From the NCBI GenBank assembly GCA_020091685.1, contig CM034608.1, positions 3,095,590-3,159,589 of the forward strand: 64,000 nt of DNA, in the 5' to 3' direction. Of the stretch, positions 45,833-57,010 are shown in pieces (position 1 is the first letter of the stretch; every line of letters begins with the position of its first letter). A program made the position numbers and the translations under genes. The DNA comes from Lutjanus erythropterus (Eukaryota; Chordata; Actinopteri; Lutjaniformes; Lutjanidae). The notes under the pieces were generated by a model. The model worked only from the letters and a program-made list of their open reading frames with translations. It had not been told where the DNA came from and did no database searches.

Positions 45833-46605
45833 AGCAGAGGTGGCAAAAGTACACATATTTGTTACAAAAGTGGACGTACAGATACTTTTAGGTAAAAAGA
45901 CTCCAGAAAAAGTTCAGGCGCTGAAATGTGCTCAAAAAATAAAAGTAAAAAGTTGTCCTCCGAAGGACATTTCTGCTGACTGTTTCTGTGCAAAGCCGAC
46001 TGAACCTCATCTGTTCTTCGTAGTCGAGTCTCTGTCTCTGTCTTTTTGTCTTGTTGTATTTTGAACATCTTACATTTCATTACCTTGTTCTTGACTTGTT
46101 ACATCTTGTTAAGTTATTTACATCTTGTTGCCTTGTTTCTGTCTTGTTACATTGTTTTTGTTTTGTAACATTGTTTTCGACTTGTTATGTTGTTTACATC
46201 TTGTTGCGTTGTTTTCATCTTGTTACGTTGTTTTTTTCTTGTTTCTTTGTATACGGTTACATCGTCTTTTTCTCATAACATTGTTTTTGTCCTGTTACAT
46301 CTTTTTGTCTTGCCATATCTAACTTTTTTAACTTATTTTCATCTTGTTACATTGTTGTTGTCTTGTTATATTGTTTTGTTCTTGTTTTGTTGTTTACATC
46401 TTGTTACATTGTTTTCATCTTGTAACGTTGTTTTCGTCTTGTACGTCTTTTTACATCTTGTTATGTCATTTACATCATTTTCACCTTGTTACATTGTTTT
46501 TCATATTGTTACGTCACTTTTTATGTCTTTTATGGCATTTTTTTTCTTTGTCATTATTTCTTGTTACGTCTTTCACATTACTTTTGTCTCATTGCGTCTG
46601 TCGTG
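45833..46605 (+). mobile_element. AGAGGTGGCAAAAG element with internal ~19-bp array, copy 2
   Basis: Starts GCAGAGGTGGCAAAAGTACA and has AGGACATTTCTGCTGACTGT then TTCTGTGCAAAGC, in the same order as copy 1 (35193-35957, opposite strand). From about 46040 to 46600 it consists of variants of CTTGTTACATTGTTTTCATC. Hydrophobic ORFs up to 168 codons (46187-46693) are repeat artefacts. The right terminus seen in copy 1 is missing here. Confidence 0.75.
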
Positions 46606-47011
46606 CATGATATGCACTGATGGATACATGGGGTATTGTCTTCTCTGTGTGTTTGGTCTTCATGTTTGGAATGTGGCAGTGCATGGATATTAGACTTGGG
46701 CACATTCGTAAGTCAAACTTAGTTAAGTTAACTCAAAATTCAATAACTCGAAGCACAGTTGCAAAAGAATAAAGATCTTGATAGAGATCTTGAATTTCTG
46801 TCATGAATTTTTCTCTGTCCTCACCCTCATCCATCATTCCATCGAGTAAACGTTAGCTTGCGTGTCTGTATTCCTGTAGCAGAGACGTCGTAAGCATCAC
46901 TCCAAGGTTTGGTATGTGATGTTGCCGTCATACGGATATGCTGCCGTTGGCTAAACATACACATCTGTGTATGGCAGTGGCGCCATGTTGCTCCACCAGG
47001 TTTCTACATCT
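46606..47011. other. Intergenic DNA, no gene seen
   Basis: Unremarkable; GGCAGTGGCGCCATGTTGCT near 46973 resembles repeat edges seen elsewhere. Confidence 0.4.
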
Positions 47012-47211
47012 AAGGGACCAGTTTGTAGGATTTAGTGACATCTAGTGGTCAGCTTGCAAATTGCAAACACCTGTCTTACCCTCCCCTACCAAGTGTGTAG
47101 GAGAACTAGTGGTTTCAAAACATATGATTATACACTAATGCACATTTACATAAATGATATTCCGTTAATGCCAATAGATCCCTGTAAATCTTATACACTA
47201 GACCTTTAAAC
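47012..47211. mobile_element. 200-bp MITE of the AGGTCCGGTGTGT family
   Basis: Left end AAGGGACCAGTTTGTAGGAT, right end inverted AAAGGTCTAGTGTATAAGAT, with GACATCTAGTGGTCAGC and AAGTGTGTAGGAGAACTAGT inside. Termini are related to the 1.4-kb element at 23864-25279. Confidence 0.75.
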
Positions 47212-49919
47212 TAGTAATGCCACTACTGCCCAACACTGCTAACAGGCTGTAAACAAACCAACCGTATATACAGATAAGTATCTATAAACCATTTTATTTG
47301 GTGGTCAAATTGAAACTAACTACAATATAATATAATATAATATAATTTACAGCACCCAAAAATGATTAAAATGCAATCCAAATATGATTTCAGGATGTGG
47401 ATGATGAGGCTGTACTTTGTTTTGAGCTAAATGGTAATGTGACAGGTAATGACACTGCATGATGATTTTTAGCACTGATTATGTTTGCCATCGTCACCTT
47501 AATTTAGCTTGTTACCATGCTAAAATGATCTAATTAGCGCAAAACACGGTTGTTGACTTTCAGGGTGATATTAGTCATTTCATTTTGCTACTGTAATTGT
47601 CTACAGAGAGACCTGCTGCTCCACAACGCGCTCTCATCTAGCTCAGTGCTCTCAGCCAGAGCTGAGTGCACTGAGCTGGGTGAGCCTGCACTCTTCATGT
47701 GGTGAATTACGGATTTAATTTGACCACAGCAGAGCTTTGACTGATTGGCTGGTTGTTGGAAGAGTGGACAAACTAACAAAGACGGTTTTGGTGAGTTTTA
47801 CATGTTTTTCTGCTGTGTTGGAATAAAGAGTGATTTGACAACTACTGCTTAGTGATCACAGGAATTATTTGTGACCAGAAGTATGAAAATGTAACCAAAG
47901 TCGGAAAGAAAAGATCAATACCATTATTGCAGTTCAAAAACTATTGACTGGATTGAGTTCTGCTTGTTCAGAACTAGTCCAACATGTCTGACCACATAGG
48001 AAATAAAAAAACGCTTATAGTTGCACCAAACTACCACGCTCAAAAAAATGGAACAACAGCACATATTTTCAGACATTTATGTTGTTGCACTCAATTGTTA
48101 CGATCACAAGTGGAGGAAATGGTCGCGCAAATAATGACCACACGTTAGCACTGTTAGAAAGAAGTTCAAACCCTGGCTGCTTCCTTGCCTTCACCCAGCT
48201 GACCAATCACAGCGTGAATGTTGGATTGTCGGTTCCAGAAAGTTACAGCAATTGTCGGACTCAGACCCTTTGAATCTGATGGTGGAAACGTGCGTGTGTG
48301 TGTGGTGGGGGATTTCTGAAGCTATTCAACCGTCTGACATGCACTTCTGAAGAAACATTCTGGGAGCTTAAAACTGCTGCCTTCAAGCAGAAACTTGCAG
48401 GACTGACCTCTACAGGATGAACAGTTCAGTGTGTTGCAGTCTGACCACACATAACATCACTTTCGGGTGTGGTCGGGTGTGAATGGGTCCACTTTGGACC
48501 ACACCCAGCTCTGGCGACGTACCCTCTGAAGTGTTGTAGTTTGGGTGTGGCAGAGCTGCAGAAACTCCTGAGCGGCGGCAGGAGCAGGATCCTCAGGCTG
48601 GTTGCAGTTACTCCATCAAAGGAGAGAAGAAGAGCTGACGCGATTGGCCGTTTCTGAAGCTCGCCATCATTAAAACTCTACCTGCTGATACTGCACTTCT
48701 CTTACTAATAATGTATTCATCCTCGCCTCCAGCCCGTGCCACACTGCACCACGATCATGGCTGTGCCTTTTGTCAATACATTTTATAATATTAGTAACAT
48801 CCACAGTGTCCTGGGTGTGTGCTAACAAGTGTGTTGGTGCCAGGAAATATTATTGACTGCATATATGGACCATTCTACAGAACTGTCAGAGTGCTAAACT
48901 CTTCAAATAATCTTTACACCTACTTCACAAGTAAACTTTATATCTAAATTAGCTTAAAAAAAAAGTTTTCCCAGGATAATGAATTAAAATTATAATTTTA
49001 ACACATTTTTAAGCTTAATTTTTGAGACTCATCCAAGTTTTCTTTGTAAAGAGCATACAAATTGATCACACTGACATAAAATTTAGCTTCATTAGTTTCA
49101 ATACACACTGTTAAATCAACCAAACACTATTAACATCTTAACTGATCATTTAATATGTTGTATTTTTGACAAAACACCCCATGTTTTGGTAGGGACGATT
49201 TTTGAAGCGTTATATTTCAGCACATTTTTCAACACATTACCAAATTTAAATGACACAGAGTTTATACCAAAATACTTTTGAGGAACAAAACCGGGGTAAA
49301 ACTGTGTTTATTTAACTCTAATAACTTTGTCACTACCAAAACAATCATATCATAACTGCAATGTCATTACATTTAGGTGGTGACTATGTCAGTACTGACA
49401 GTGACAAATAAAGGACCAACTGTTCCCTGTTGTCACCACTGAAACATCATCATGTTTTTGTCGTGGCAATTTTATACAATTCTGAACTTATCTCAGATAT
49501 GCTAGTCATGGTTAGCTGGCACAGTTCTGACACATAAAAACTATGTTTTCTGGAGTAAAAACCAAACAAGTTGGAGAAAATGGTTGTATGGTTCAGCTTT
49601 CTCATCACAAGTGTAGGGGTGTGGCTAAAATCAATCTCAGCCCATAGATTCAAACTTACACTATTTAGGTAGTGACATAAAAATGTGGGGCAACACATTT
49701 TTAAAGAAAAAATCATTCTTGGTATTCATGACGGCACCCAGGATGATTCACAGACATATTTTGTGATTTATATATTAATGACTCTCTCTGCAAAAATGTT
49801 TTTCAATGTGCACAAAAATATTTTCCATCATATAAAAATGTAAAAAAAAATCCACATGTAGAAAATGAAGGTTCATAAATGTATTTCTGATCTAGACATA
49901 ACCATTACTGCTTTAAATG
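47212..49919. other. Intergenic DNA, no gene seen
   Basis: TATAATATAATATAATATAA at 47328-47345. Around 48090-48190 a possible Pol III-like pair on the minus strand (TGGTCAGCTGGG then GGTTTGAAC) is too weak to call. 48460-48660 is moderately GC-rich with a 62-codon ORF of no recognisable type. The rest is AT-rich. Confidence 0.4.
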
Positions 49920-50560
49920 CGCAATATGTAAATTCTGCCACTAGAGGTCTCTCTCACAGTAAAACTATAGTAAAAGATGTAGTATGACGATGTTGTGAAG
50001 TAGTGTGGGATCACGGAAGACGTTATTGTCACAAGGACCATAGCTGATGAAAATCTGACACGACTCATTGATGGAAAAGATCATGTAATAAAGTTTTATT
50101 TCACCTTATGTTTAGTTTTGCTCACTGAGGTTTTCCCGGAAGTTCAAGCAGCTACCAGCCAGCTAACAATAGCTAGCAGGAATCATACCATTACCTTGAA
50201 TAAATTATGGATTTATCTGTGTTTAAACATTGTTTATTTAGCTAATATGTCATGTGCATCAGAAATACATTTGTGAACTTTCTTTTTTTAAAATGTGTGT
50301 TTATTGAGATTCCATAAAACCAGCTGTGATAGCAGACAGAGACAGTTAGCGATTACCCGGTGAACCTACTGGAGCATTTAGCAGCTAAAAATTGCACAGT
50401 AGGTGGTGGAGACCAAAAACAGAGCTGAAAGTAGTGTGAATACTGGGTTATAACAGCTTCATATGGTGATTATGACCAGATGTGCTTACTATTTGGACCG
50501 GACAGATAAAACCAAAACTATCTGCTTGGCTCGATATTATTTGTGGTAAGTGAAACATGG
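49920..50560. mobile_element. Teleost interspersed repeat fragments
   Basis: Starts GCGCAATATGTAAATTCTGC then CACTAGAGG. The right half (50340-50560) carries GGAGCATTTAGCAGCTAAAA and GGTGGAGACCAAAAACAGAG, shared in part with 34440-34500. Both are word sets I associate with frequent percomorph repeats. Termini not resolved. Confidence 0.5.
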
Positions 50561-50879
50561 TTTTGTGTCATTTGGGCGCATCAAATGCTCACAAAGACAA
50601 GCACACAATAAATATGTCATCCCCCATTAGATAAAGCAGAGTCATGGTGAAGCTATAAGTAAAAAAAATCACATATGTTGGAAAATTTAACATTATTTTC
50701 TTCTCTTAGACCGATCACTGATACACATTATTCTCTAAAGCATCATTAAAATCCAATCAGCAGCATCTGATATATATGTTGTGTGACGGACATACAGGAT
50801 TGGGTGGAGAAATCAGGCATCATAGTCCCTCCCAAGCTTCACTGAGGAACTGACTCGAGTCTTCATCAATAAATCATTA
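50561..50879. other. Intergenic DNA, nothing recognised
   Basis: AT-rich; no paired repeats or ORF. Confidence 0.4.
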
Positions 50880-51490
50880 TTCTCTTCATCTTCAGTACAG
50901 CTTATTGCCTTCTTCTTTTTTGGAATACACTGCTAAAATCTAATTTCTCAAAGATCTGCTGCAAACTCTTGTATGAAACTGAAGAGAACAGCTGGTTGAG
51001 AGGTTTGGTGAGAAGTGCTGTAATTAAACAGATAACACAGGGGAAGATGTTGAGATATTTGAACATGGAAGCAGGGAGACATGGGACTGACGTGGACTGT
51101 GGCAGCACACTCACACAGACACCTCCACGGTCTCCAGTGCTGACCATGCATGCAAAGGATGCGAAAGCAGCATCTGCCCTGCTGACACCTGCAACCGCAT
51201 TGCAATGCTGCACTCTCCCCTCCGAGGTACGGAGAGAGGAACAAACATGCCCGGGAAAGAGAACGGAGGGGCGAGAAATAAAGAGGATGTCAGTACAGTA
51301 AAGCAGAGGAGCGGTAAAAGGAGCCAGAGACAATCGAGCAGTGAGGCTGAAAGGATGAGGGGAGGAGATGGGCGAGGGTGGGAGGACGGCTGTGAACAGG
51401 GGAGTGCAGATACAACGAGGAGAGACTGAAAATAGAAAGAGACCGCAGTACAACGGAAGAATGTGAAGGAGAAGAAGAAAGCATGGTGAT
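50880..51490. promoter_or_regulatory. Mixed-complexity island with long purine-rich tract
   Basis: 51060-51215 is complex, CpG-bearing sequence (ACTGACGTGGACTGTGGCAG, GCAACCGCATTGCAATGCTG); 51230-51480 is purine-rich on the plus strand (GAGA/GGAG words) with GCCCGGGAAAGAGAACGGAG. The 183-codon minus-strand ORF (51453-50902) and overlapping plus-strand ORFs look like by-products of stop-poor C/T tracts. Repeat-poor; candidate regulatory DNA. Confidence 0.25.
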
Positions 51491-51728
51491 GGAATGAGAT
51501 CAGTGTGTTTTACAAAAATGTATTATATCAATTTCATTTGGGTTCAGGGTTTATTTTTATAGGATGTAGGAACTGCACTGATATGTACATGTAGCAGTGT
51601 TATGTTACATATGTGCATTTACTGCAGTCTGATAAAAAAAAAAAAAAATCTACCACTTGGTTACATGTAGAAAACTACACCCACTAAATGTGAAAATCTT
51701 ATCAATTCTGATTTTCTCATATGGTATG

Positions 51729-52160
51729 TTAAAGGGACAGTCCACCCAAAAGTACATATTTTTCCTCTTACCTGTAGTGCTGTTTATCTATCTAAAAAGT
51801 TTTGGTGTGAGCTGCAGAGTTTTGCAGATATCGGCTGTGGGGATGTCTGCCTTCTCTCCAGTATAATGGGACTAAACGGCTTGTGGTGCTCAGAATACAC
51901 TGGAAAAACTCAACAGCAATGTCTCAATCCAGAAATCATGACCTGGTCACTCAAGACAGGACTGCAAGACCTTGTGATCAGTTCTTTCTACTGACCTACA
52001 CCTGCCACTAGCTAGCTCAGCGGTGCTAGCACACATTTACAGCTCAGCAGAGGAGGACGCCGTTAATGTTCCTGAGCAGTCACAAGCACAAGCCTCTCCT
52101 CCATGAGTAGATGTACGCTTCCTTCTGCACGCTTGGCAGGTGTAGTTCACGCTAAAAAAC
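51729..52160 (+). mobile_element. Truncated second copy of the 16133-16755 fold-back element
   Basis: TTAAAGGGACAGTCCACCCA, TTCCTCTTACCTGTAGTGCT, GGTGTGAGCTGCAGAGTTTT and CTCCAGTATAATGGGACTA match the left arm of the first copy; ATGAGTAGATGTACGCTTCC matches its centre. The right arm is absent. Confidence 0.75.
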
Positions 52161-53159
52161 ACCCCAAATTCATGAGCAGAGATTCAAATAATTATATCAC
52201 CGAAATGTTAAAATGATTATTTATGGTTTTAGTTGGAGTTACATGCTGGAATTATTGGATTTTACAAATGAGATACATTATTTTAATTAGTGACCTCTGT
52301 GTATTTTTGAGCATTTTTAAATGTTTATTCATTTCTGGGGTTGTCCAGGACAGCATCTCATATCAGATGCAGGGCAGTTGACCTGGACCTGGGGACACGT
52401 CACAGACAGTTTTTGTCTCAGTTGGAGTTCATCTGTAAATAAATGATGAAAATCAAATCATAGTAGTGACCCTTTTGGGGGTTTTAAATTATGCAACATT
52501 TGGTCTATACTGCAAAAGCAAATTTAGAAAAAAATTGAATACAATCTTAGCACTTTATAAAATATTCATTATAAAAACACAACTCTGCGGTTTCTTCATG
52601 AATCCGATGTGGACTTTTCTTAGGAATTCTCTTAAAAATAAATTTAAGACAAAACTTGCAAAGATATTGTTGAATGAGTGAATGAGTTTTTTTTACAAGA
52701 AAAAACAACTTGATGTGTTGCATTTAATGGCGAGCTAACAGGAAGGCATGATTTAGAATTTACTGTAGCCATTTCACTTTCCTTATGCAAATAGGCACAT
52801 TTTCAAAATTGTTTTAAACTGGCAGTTCAACAATAGTAGCCGAGAAAGAAACCTAACTTCATGTAGAACATTTGCCAGATTTACAAGAAGACTCAAATAA
52901 TTAAGAATTTTTCATACAGTGTTTCACAAAGTTCACAAAGTGTCTCCTCGCTCAACAACTCTCTTATTAGCACAGATCTTAAAGGCAGTCTGGGGATATT
53001 GCGGTTGCTAGTGTGTTCACAAACATCAAACACGTACTTTGCTTTTCAGTGAAACAAATGGTGGACTTACAGGACATCAGTTGAGTAGGTGGTCCTTCAG
53101 TGTGGCCTGGGACAGACGGCGTACATGCTGCTGAAAGAATGCGGTCAGCTCAGGCCACC
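52161..53159. other. AT-rich intergenic DNA, no gene seen
   Basis: The 71-codon ORF at 52466-52681 has no recognisable domain; no paired repeats. Confidence 0.4.
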
Positions 53160-53290
53160 TCCGAATGCAGCCTGAGCGATTAGATCTCAGTGCGTCCTCA
53201 GCGTGTCCTGGGTGCTTTTCACACCTGTAGTCAGAGCTGTCCACTTGTGATTGGATCACCCAGGATGCACATTAGCAACGGATCTGAACT
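53160..53290. mobile_element. Remnant of the CACACCTGGTATTAACATGC family
   Basis: GTCCTGGGTGCTTTTCACAC and CCACTTGTGATTGGATCACC then CAGGATGCACATTAGCAACG parallel the right end of the 19106-20292 element, but are rearranged and lack paired termini. Confidence 0.5.
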
Positions 53291-54336
53291 CACAGACATG
53301 AGATCCTGACTCTTTTACCTTAAAAGACGGTGCATTTTAAACATTCATTAGATGGTAAGCATATGAAGGATGACAAAAAACAGAACAGAACAAACATACT
53401 GTCTCATTTACCTGTAGCTGTATCCCTGCTGTAGCTCTGCCATCTGCAATGCAGATAGTTTGGTTTTTCTTTGTCCAGCTCTTTTCTTAGGAACTATTTC
53501 TTTGGTAGAAAGCAGTTTGCATAAAAACAGCAAGATTTTCGGATCAGATTTATGATTATTATTATTAACTGTCCTTGACATCGTCCACTAGTGACCACAG
53601 CGACTTTGGCAACTGTTCGTAAAACTGAGACAAACTCACAGAGGCTAATTAATCCGAAGATGGACAAAAAAAACACAGTGCTGCCACCAGTCTGTGAAGC
53701 TCTTTTCTTGGTTGTTAGTGTTTTCCAGTCCTTCTGACTGTGGGTAATCAGCAGACTACAACTTCTCTTTGTATTCTCTTTTTTATTCTCCTGTTAAACT
53801 TCACCAAAAGAGCCTGACAGCACAATACACCCAACATCACACTTAAGGATTTACAGACATGTCTAAATACATGAAAGAACAACTTAAATATTAATTATTA
53901 TTATTAAAATAATTGTTTAAGTGCTTTAAATGATGATGACGTTTTTATTGTATGTAATACAGCATGTAGCAATAAACTTAATTCTGCCATAATAATGTTG
54001 TGGAATTATTCCTACTGAAATACGTAACATGCACAACTGATGAGCTTAATAAGAACACAAAATTAGCACAGTAACTTAATATAAATAACACAAAAATGTT
54101 ACATTTAGAAAGTGAGAACGTGATGAAAATGTATGTACACAAATGTAAGTGCTTGTACTAAAAGAAGTCAAGGTTGACTTTTGGTTTCACAAAGGACACA
54201 ATCTCTGATCTCGTGGGTAAAATCCTTGTATACACGGACATTCTCGCTCTTTATACTGTGTCACCTGACGCAAATATTTTACGTTGAATCTACCTGAAAC
54301 CTGTGTTCCGACTGATATGTCAGTTTATTGTTAGGC
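53291..54336. other. Intergenic DNA, no gene seen
   Basis: AT-rich; no coding similarity or tandem repeat. Confidence 0.4.
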
Positions 54337-54351
54337 AGCGCCCCCTAATGG
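54337..54351 (-). promoter_or_regulatory. CTCF-like motif, reverse orientation
   Basis: AGCGCCCCCTAATGG; the complement CCATTAGGGGGCGCT matches the CTCF core with one mismatch. It points towards the forward motif at 13081. Binding is not shown. Confidence 0.4.
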
Positions 54352-54399
54352 ACGTAGTGAGTATAACAGTGTGAGGAGCAAGTCCGTATTTGGAGGAGG

Positions 54400-54830
54400 T
54401 TGAGGTGGATGGACAGAACTAACAAGCACAGGACTTTCACCCAGGAGAAGAAAATGTGGAGTCATTAAGAATTAAAATTAAAATTTTGTTATGGACGTGG
54501 AATCACTTACATAGTGTGATTTATGTCACATCCATCCATGACATACGTAACAGTTGCCTAAACCTAATCAACCTGTGAGCATTTTACAATGTAAGCTACA
54601 TGTGTCACATGACTTATGTTGTCATGTGAGTGACGTCACTTCCATCACGTGACATAAGTAGTGCAGTTATTGTAACCCAAACCATGATCTTCTCCTAACG
54701 TTAAACAAGTGGCTTTTGTGCGGAATCCTAACAAAACTGTGACCATTTCTCGACTTAAACCGTGTGAGTAATGTCGTGTGTTATGTCACATGACCTATGT
54801 AATGTAGTTAAGGTCCAGTAAGCCTGACAC
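54400..54830. repeat. Repeat rich in CACRTGAC/GTCAYGTG words with a CRE-centred palindrome
   Basis: Contains TGTCACATGACTTATG, TGTCATGTGAG, ATCACGTGACATAAGT and TTATGTCACATGACCTATGT. At its centre is a perfect 12-bp palindrome AGTGACGTCACT (54629-54640), with ACTTATGT and ACATAAGT arms at 54612 and 54652. Similar TCATGTGACTTTCATCATGT wording occurs at 57290-57370, so this belongs to a dispersed family. Confidence 0.6.
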
Positions 54831-55310
54831 TGCTGGCAATGTCTGTCATTTTGGGAGTAATTGATAACTGACCTATTCTGGCGTTGAGGTATGAGGATGT
54901 GTAGAATTTTCTACATGGATAAAGCGAGCATGGAGCTCCCCTGATGTCATCTATCACACTGCTGGTACATTTCATAACTGTTACACACCAGTGCACTCAT
55001 AATGTGGCATGCATATATTATTACCATGCATAACAATACATTTGATGCTTCTTGGTTATTTCCTTTGTCTGTTGTTGAATACAGCTTACGGTTATTCTTG
55101 TTTTAATTGCTATATTTATTTTTACAGCGTTATTTGGCTTTTATTTTTCTCAGCATTTTTATCTGTTTTTCATTTGTGTCCATGATCTTTTATTTTTTTA
55201 CTCAATTACATGGTAAATTAGTTCTCTATCTTGATGTGTGTCCCAGTTAAAATACAGACTGACTGAATGAATTTCTTGATATGTCTTCTTCTTCTGTTAT
55301 GTGCTATGTA
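54831..55310. other. AT-rich intergenic DNA, no gene seen
   Basis: T-rich sequence, no paired repeat or ORF of note. Confidence 0.4.
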
Positions 55311-55832
55311 TTTTTTTTAATTCCCAAAGCAGGCTTTTGTTCCTAAACCTGTCTTTCAAAGGTTGAAGAAGATTTCTTACTGAGAGCTTTCCTCAATAAA
55401 TCAATATAGCGCAGATTGCGGTGTGTGGATGCTCTTCCTTATGTGTTGGAAATGAGCTCCAGCACCTCCAACAAGCCTTTATCTGGTGAGCGTCGGTGAT
55501 CTTTATATATTAAAGTGAAGGAAACCTGTTTCTTCACAGGGACCCTCTGGGGTGTGCTCCTCTTTGCAAACAGCTACCTCCTCTGGAAGAAAAGATGAGT
55601 GTGTGTCCTGCGCTGCATCATGCATTCATCATTCATAGAGAACATTACAAGCAGGCGTCCTTCAGCCATCCCTCGGCGTGCTCTCCGTCTTATCCAGAGG
55701 GAGCTCCACTTCTAGTTCATCCTGCGTGAAAATAAATATCTGCTTGCGCCCTGCAGGCTGTGGAAGCACCGTCCCACCTCAGAGGGAGAATTTGGAAACA
55801 GTAACAAAGCACTAATCACACAGGGCAGAAAA
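55311..55832. promoter_or_regulatory. Repeat-poor, moderately GC-rich island next to a hairpin
   Basis: Complex sequence without the words of the repeat families seen elsewhere: ATAGCGCAGATTGCGGTGTG, GGTGAGCGTCGGTGATC, a possible acceptor TTTCTTCACAG|GG at 55540, and GCGTCCTTCAGCCATCCCTC. No ORF. Reads like conserved non-coding DNA or part of a non-coding transcript, possibly the host of the hairpin that follows. Confidence 0.3.
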
Positions 55833-55934
55833 CTAGTGCTGCACTGGCCTCTACAGGTTCAACACAGGTTATTGCACTCACTTGGCAAGCATTTGAACCT
55901 CTGATTAAACCTGTAGAGGCCACTGCAATGCTGG
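55833..55934 (+). ncRNA. Candidate pre-miRNA-like hairpin
   Basis: A 15-bp perfect arm, TGGCCTCTACAGGTT (55845-55859), pairs with AACCTGTAGAGGCCA (55908-55922). After one C:C mismatch the outer part continues with TGCA pairing and G-U/G-C pairs to 55833/55934. The inner part continues, with small bulges, to AGGTT (55866-55870) against AACCT (55896-55900), leaving a loop of about 25 nt. Total about 102 nt with roughly 35 paired positions, a size and shape like vertebrate pre-miRNAs. I do not recognise the arms as a known miRNA. The alternative is a tiny palindromic MITE, though I see no target duplication. Strand is arbitrary. Confidence 0.4.
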
Positions 55935-56510
55935 CTGCCTGCAAGATGTGATGGAGTGGGTTTGTGACTGTGGAGCTGCTCAGACTCAGACAAAACTCAG
56001 TCTTTCTCCCTTATTCAGTCTAGGTATTCAGCTAGTTTTACAATAGGATTACTACTGAGACTTATCACTGTGAAGTATTACAAATTGTACCATTCTTTAG
56101 TTATTATTCCAACATGTTTACTGACAGTAAGGGTTATGAATAATCAGGGAGGTGGGAGGAAGCATTTACAGCTTTTACAGACACATCATACTGTGATGTC
56201 ACGGGAAACTTTTTGTCTTCATGCAAGATACCTCACCATGACTCAGACTGCTGCCATTTGTTCTGTAAAACAAAGAAAAACAATAAAAAAAACATGGCGT
56301 TGATGTCCATGATGAGTTAAGGTTAACTTATCTGCCTTTTGTTGCCCAAAAACCTTAATGCAGTGAAAGAGGGTGCAGTCTGAGTGTGACATACACATGG
56401 AAACCATTGCTGACACACCTGGCAATGACTACGTCTACATGCACAAAATATTCCCATTTTTGTCCTTAGTCAGCTGAGGTGGGATAAGGTCATTGTTTTC
56501 CAAGTCACAA
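55935..56510. other. Intergenic DNA, no gene seen
   Basis: ORFs at 56070-56303 and 56425-56243 have no recognisable domain; no repeats noted. Confidence 0.4.
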
Positions 56511-57010
56511 AAAAAGTGTCAAGTGTCCAAGCACTCATGACAAGACAGGCCAGTCCCAAGTTAAGTCCCAAATCAAGTAAACCTGCAGTTCCTTGAATGG
56601 CCACTTGAGGCTGGCTCTAAAAGTGAGTCAGTCCTCATAGAGCCCCAATGTTAAAATGCTCAGCTTTACAAGAGAAAAAACATTTTGCAGCAAAATAGTT
56701 TTACTCACATGTTTGAACTATATTAAGACTTAAAGTTATGCATACTTAAGCATAATGCAGACTTGAGTGACAGGTGTGTACTGTTACCGATGGCTAACCA
56801 CTGCTTCATTTGGCTCCGCCTCTTTCCCCATTTTTGGATTAGCCAAGTGAGGCACTGCCAAGATGGTAATGACCACAGTCGCCATACTGTGAGCTGCAAC
56901 AGTTCTTTAGAAACCTATGGGCGACGTCACAGACACTTCATCCTATAATTATTATACCGTGTATGGTCAAGACTGACAAGTCCCAAGTCAAGTCCTAAAC
57001 TTTGAGTTTC
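56511..57010. mobile_element. AAGTCC-type repeat split by a nested element
   Basis: GTCCCAAGTTAAGTCCCAAATC (20-base core AGTCCCAAGTTAAGTCCCAA) at 56550-56575 and TGACAAGTCCCAAGTCAAGT at 56972-56991 are the two halves. Between them is a ~400-bp repeat beginning CTGCAGTTCCTTGAATGGCC with ACTTGAGGCTGGCTCTAAAA, a familiar percomorph repeat start. The host family is the one in the ntmt1 intron. Confidence 0.6.

Noticed and set aside
46051..46693. Long hydrophobic, Cys/Phe/Leu-rich ORFs that look like membrane proteins
   Set aside because: They translate variants of a CTTGTTACATTGTTTTC repeat; the same appears on the minus strand at 35374-35742 from the homologous copy.
48090..48240. Second tRNA/SINE-like A box and B box pair (minus strand)
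   Set aside because: Only short motif matches; no stems and no SINE body could be found.
50902..51453. 183-codon minus-strand ORF, Ser/Pro/Leu-rich
   Set aside because: Its length comes from a stop-poor C/T tract; overlapping ORFs in other frames are equally long and none has a domain.
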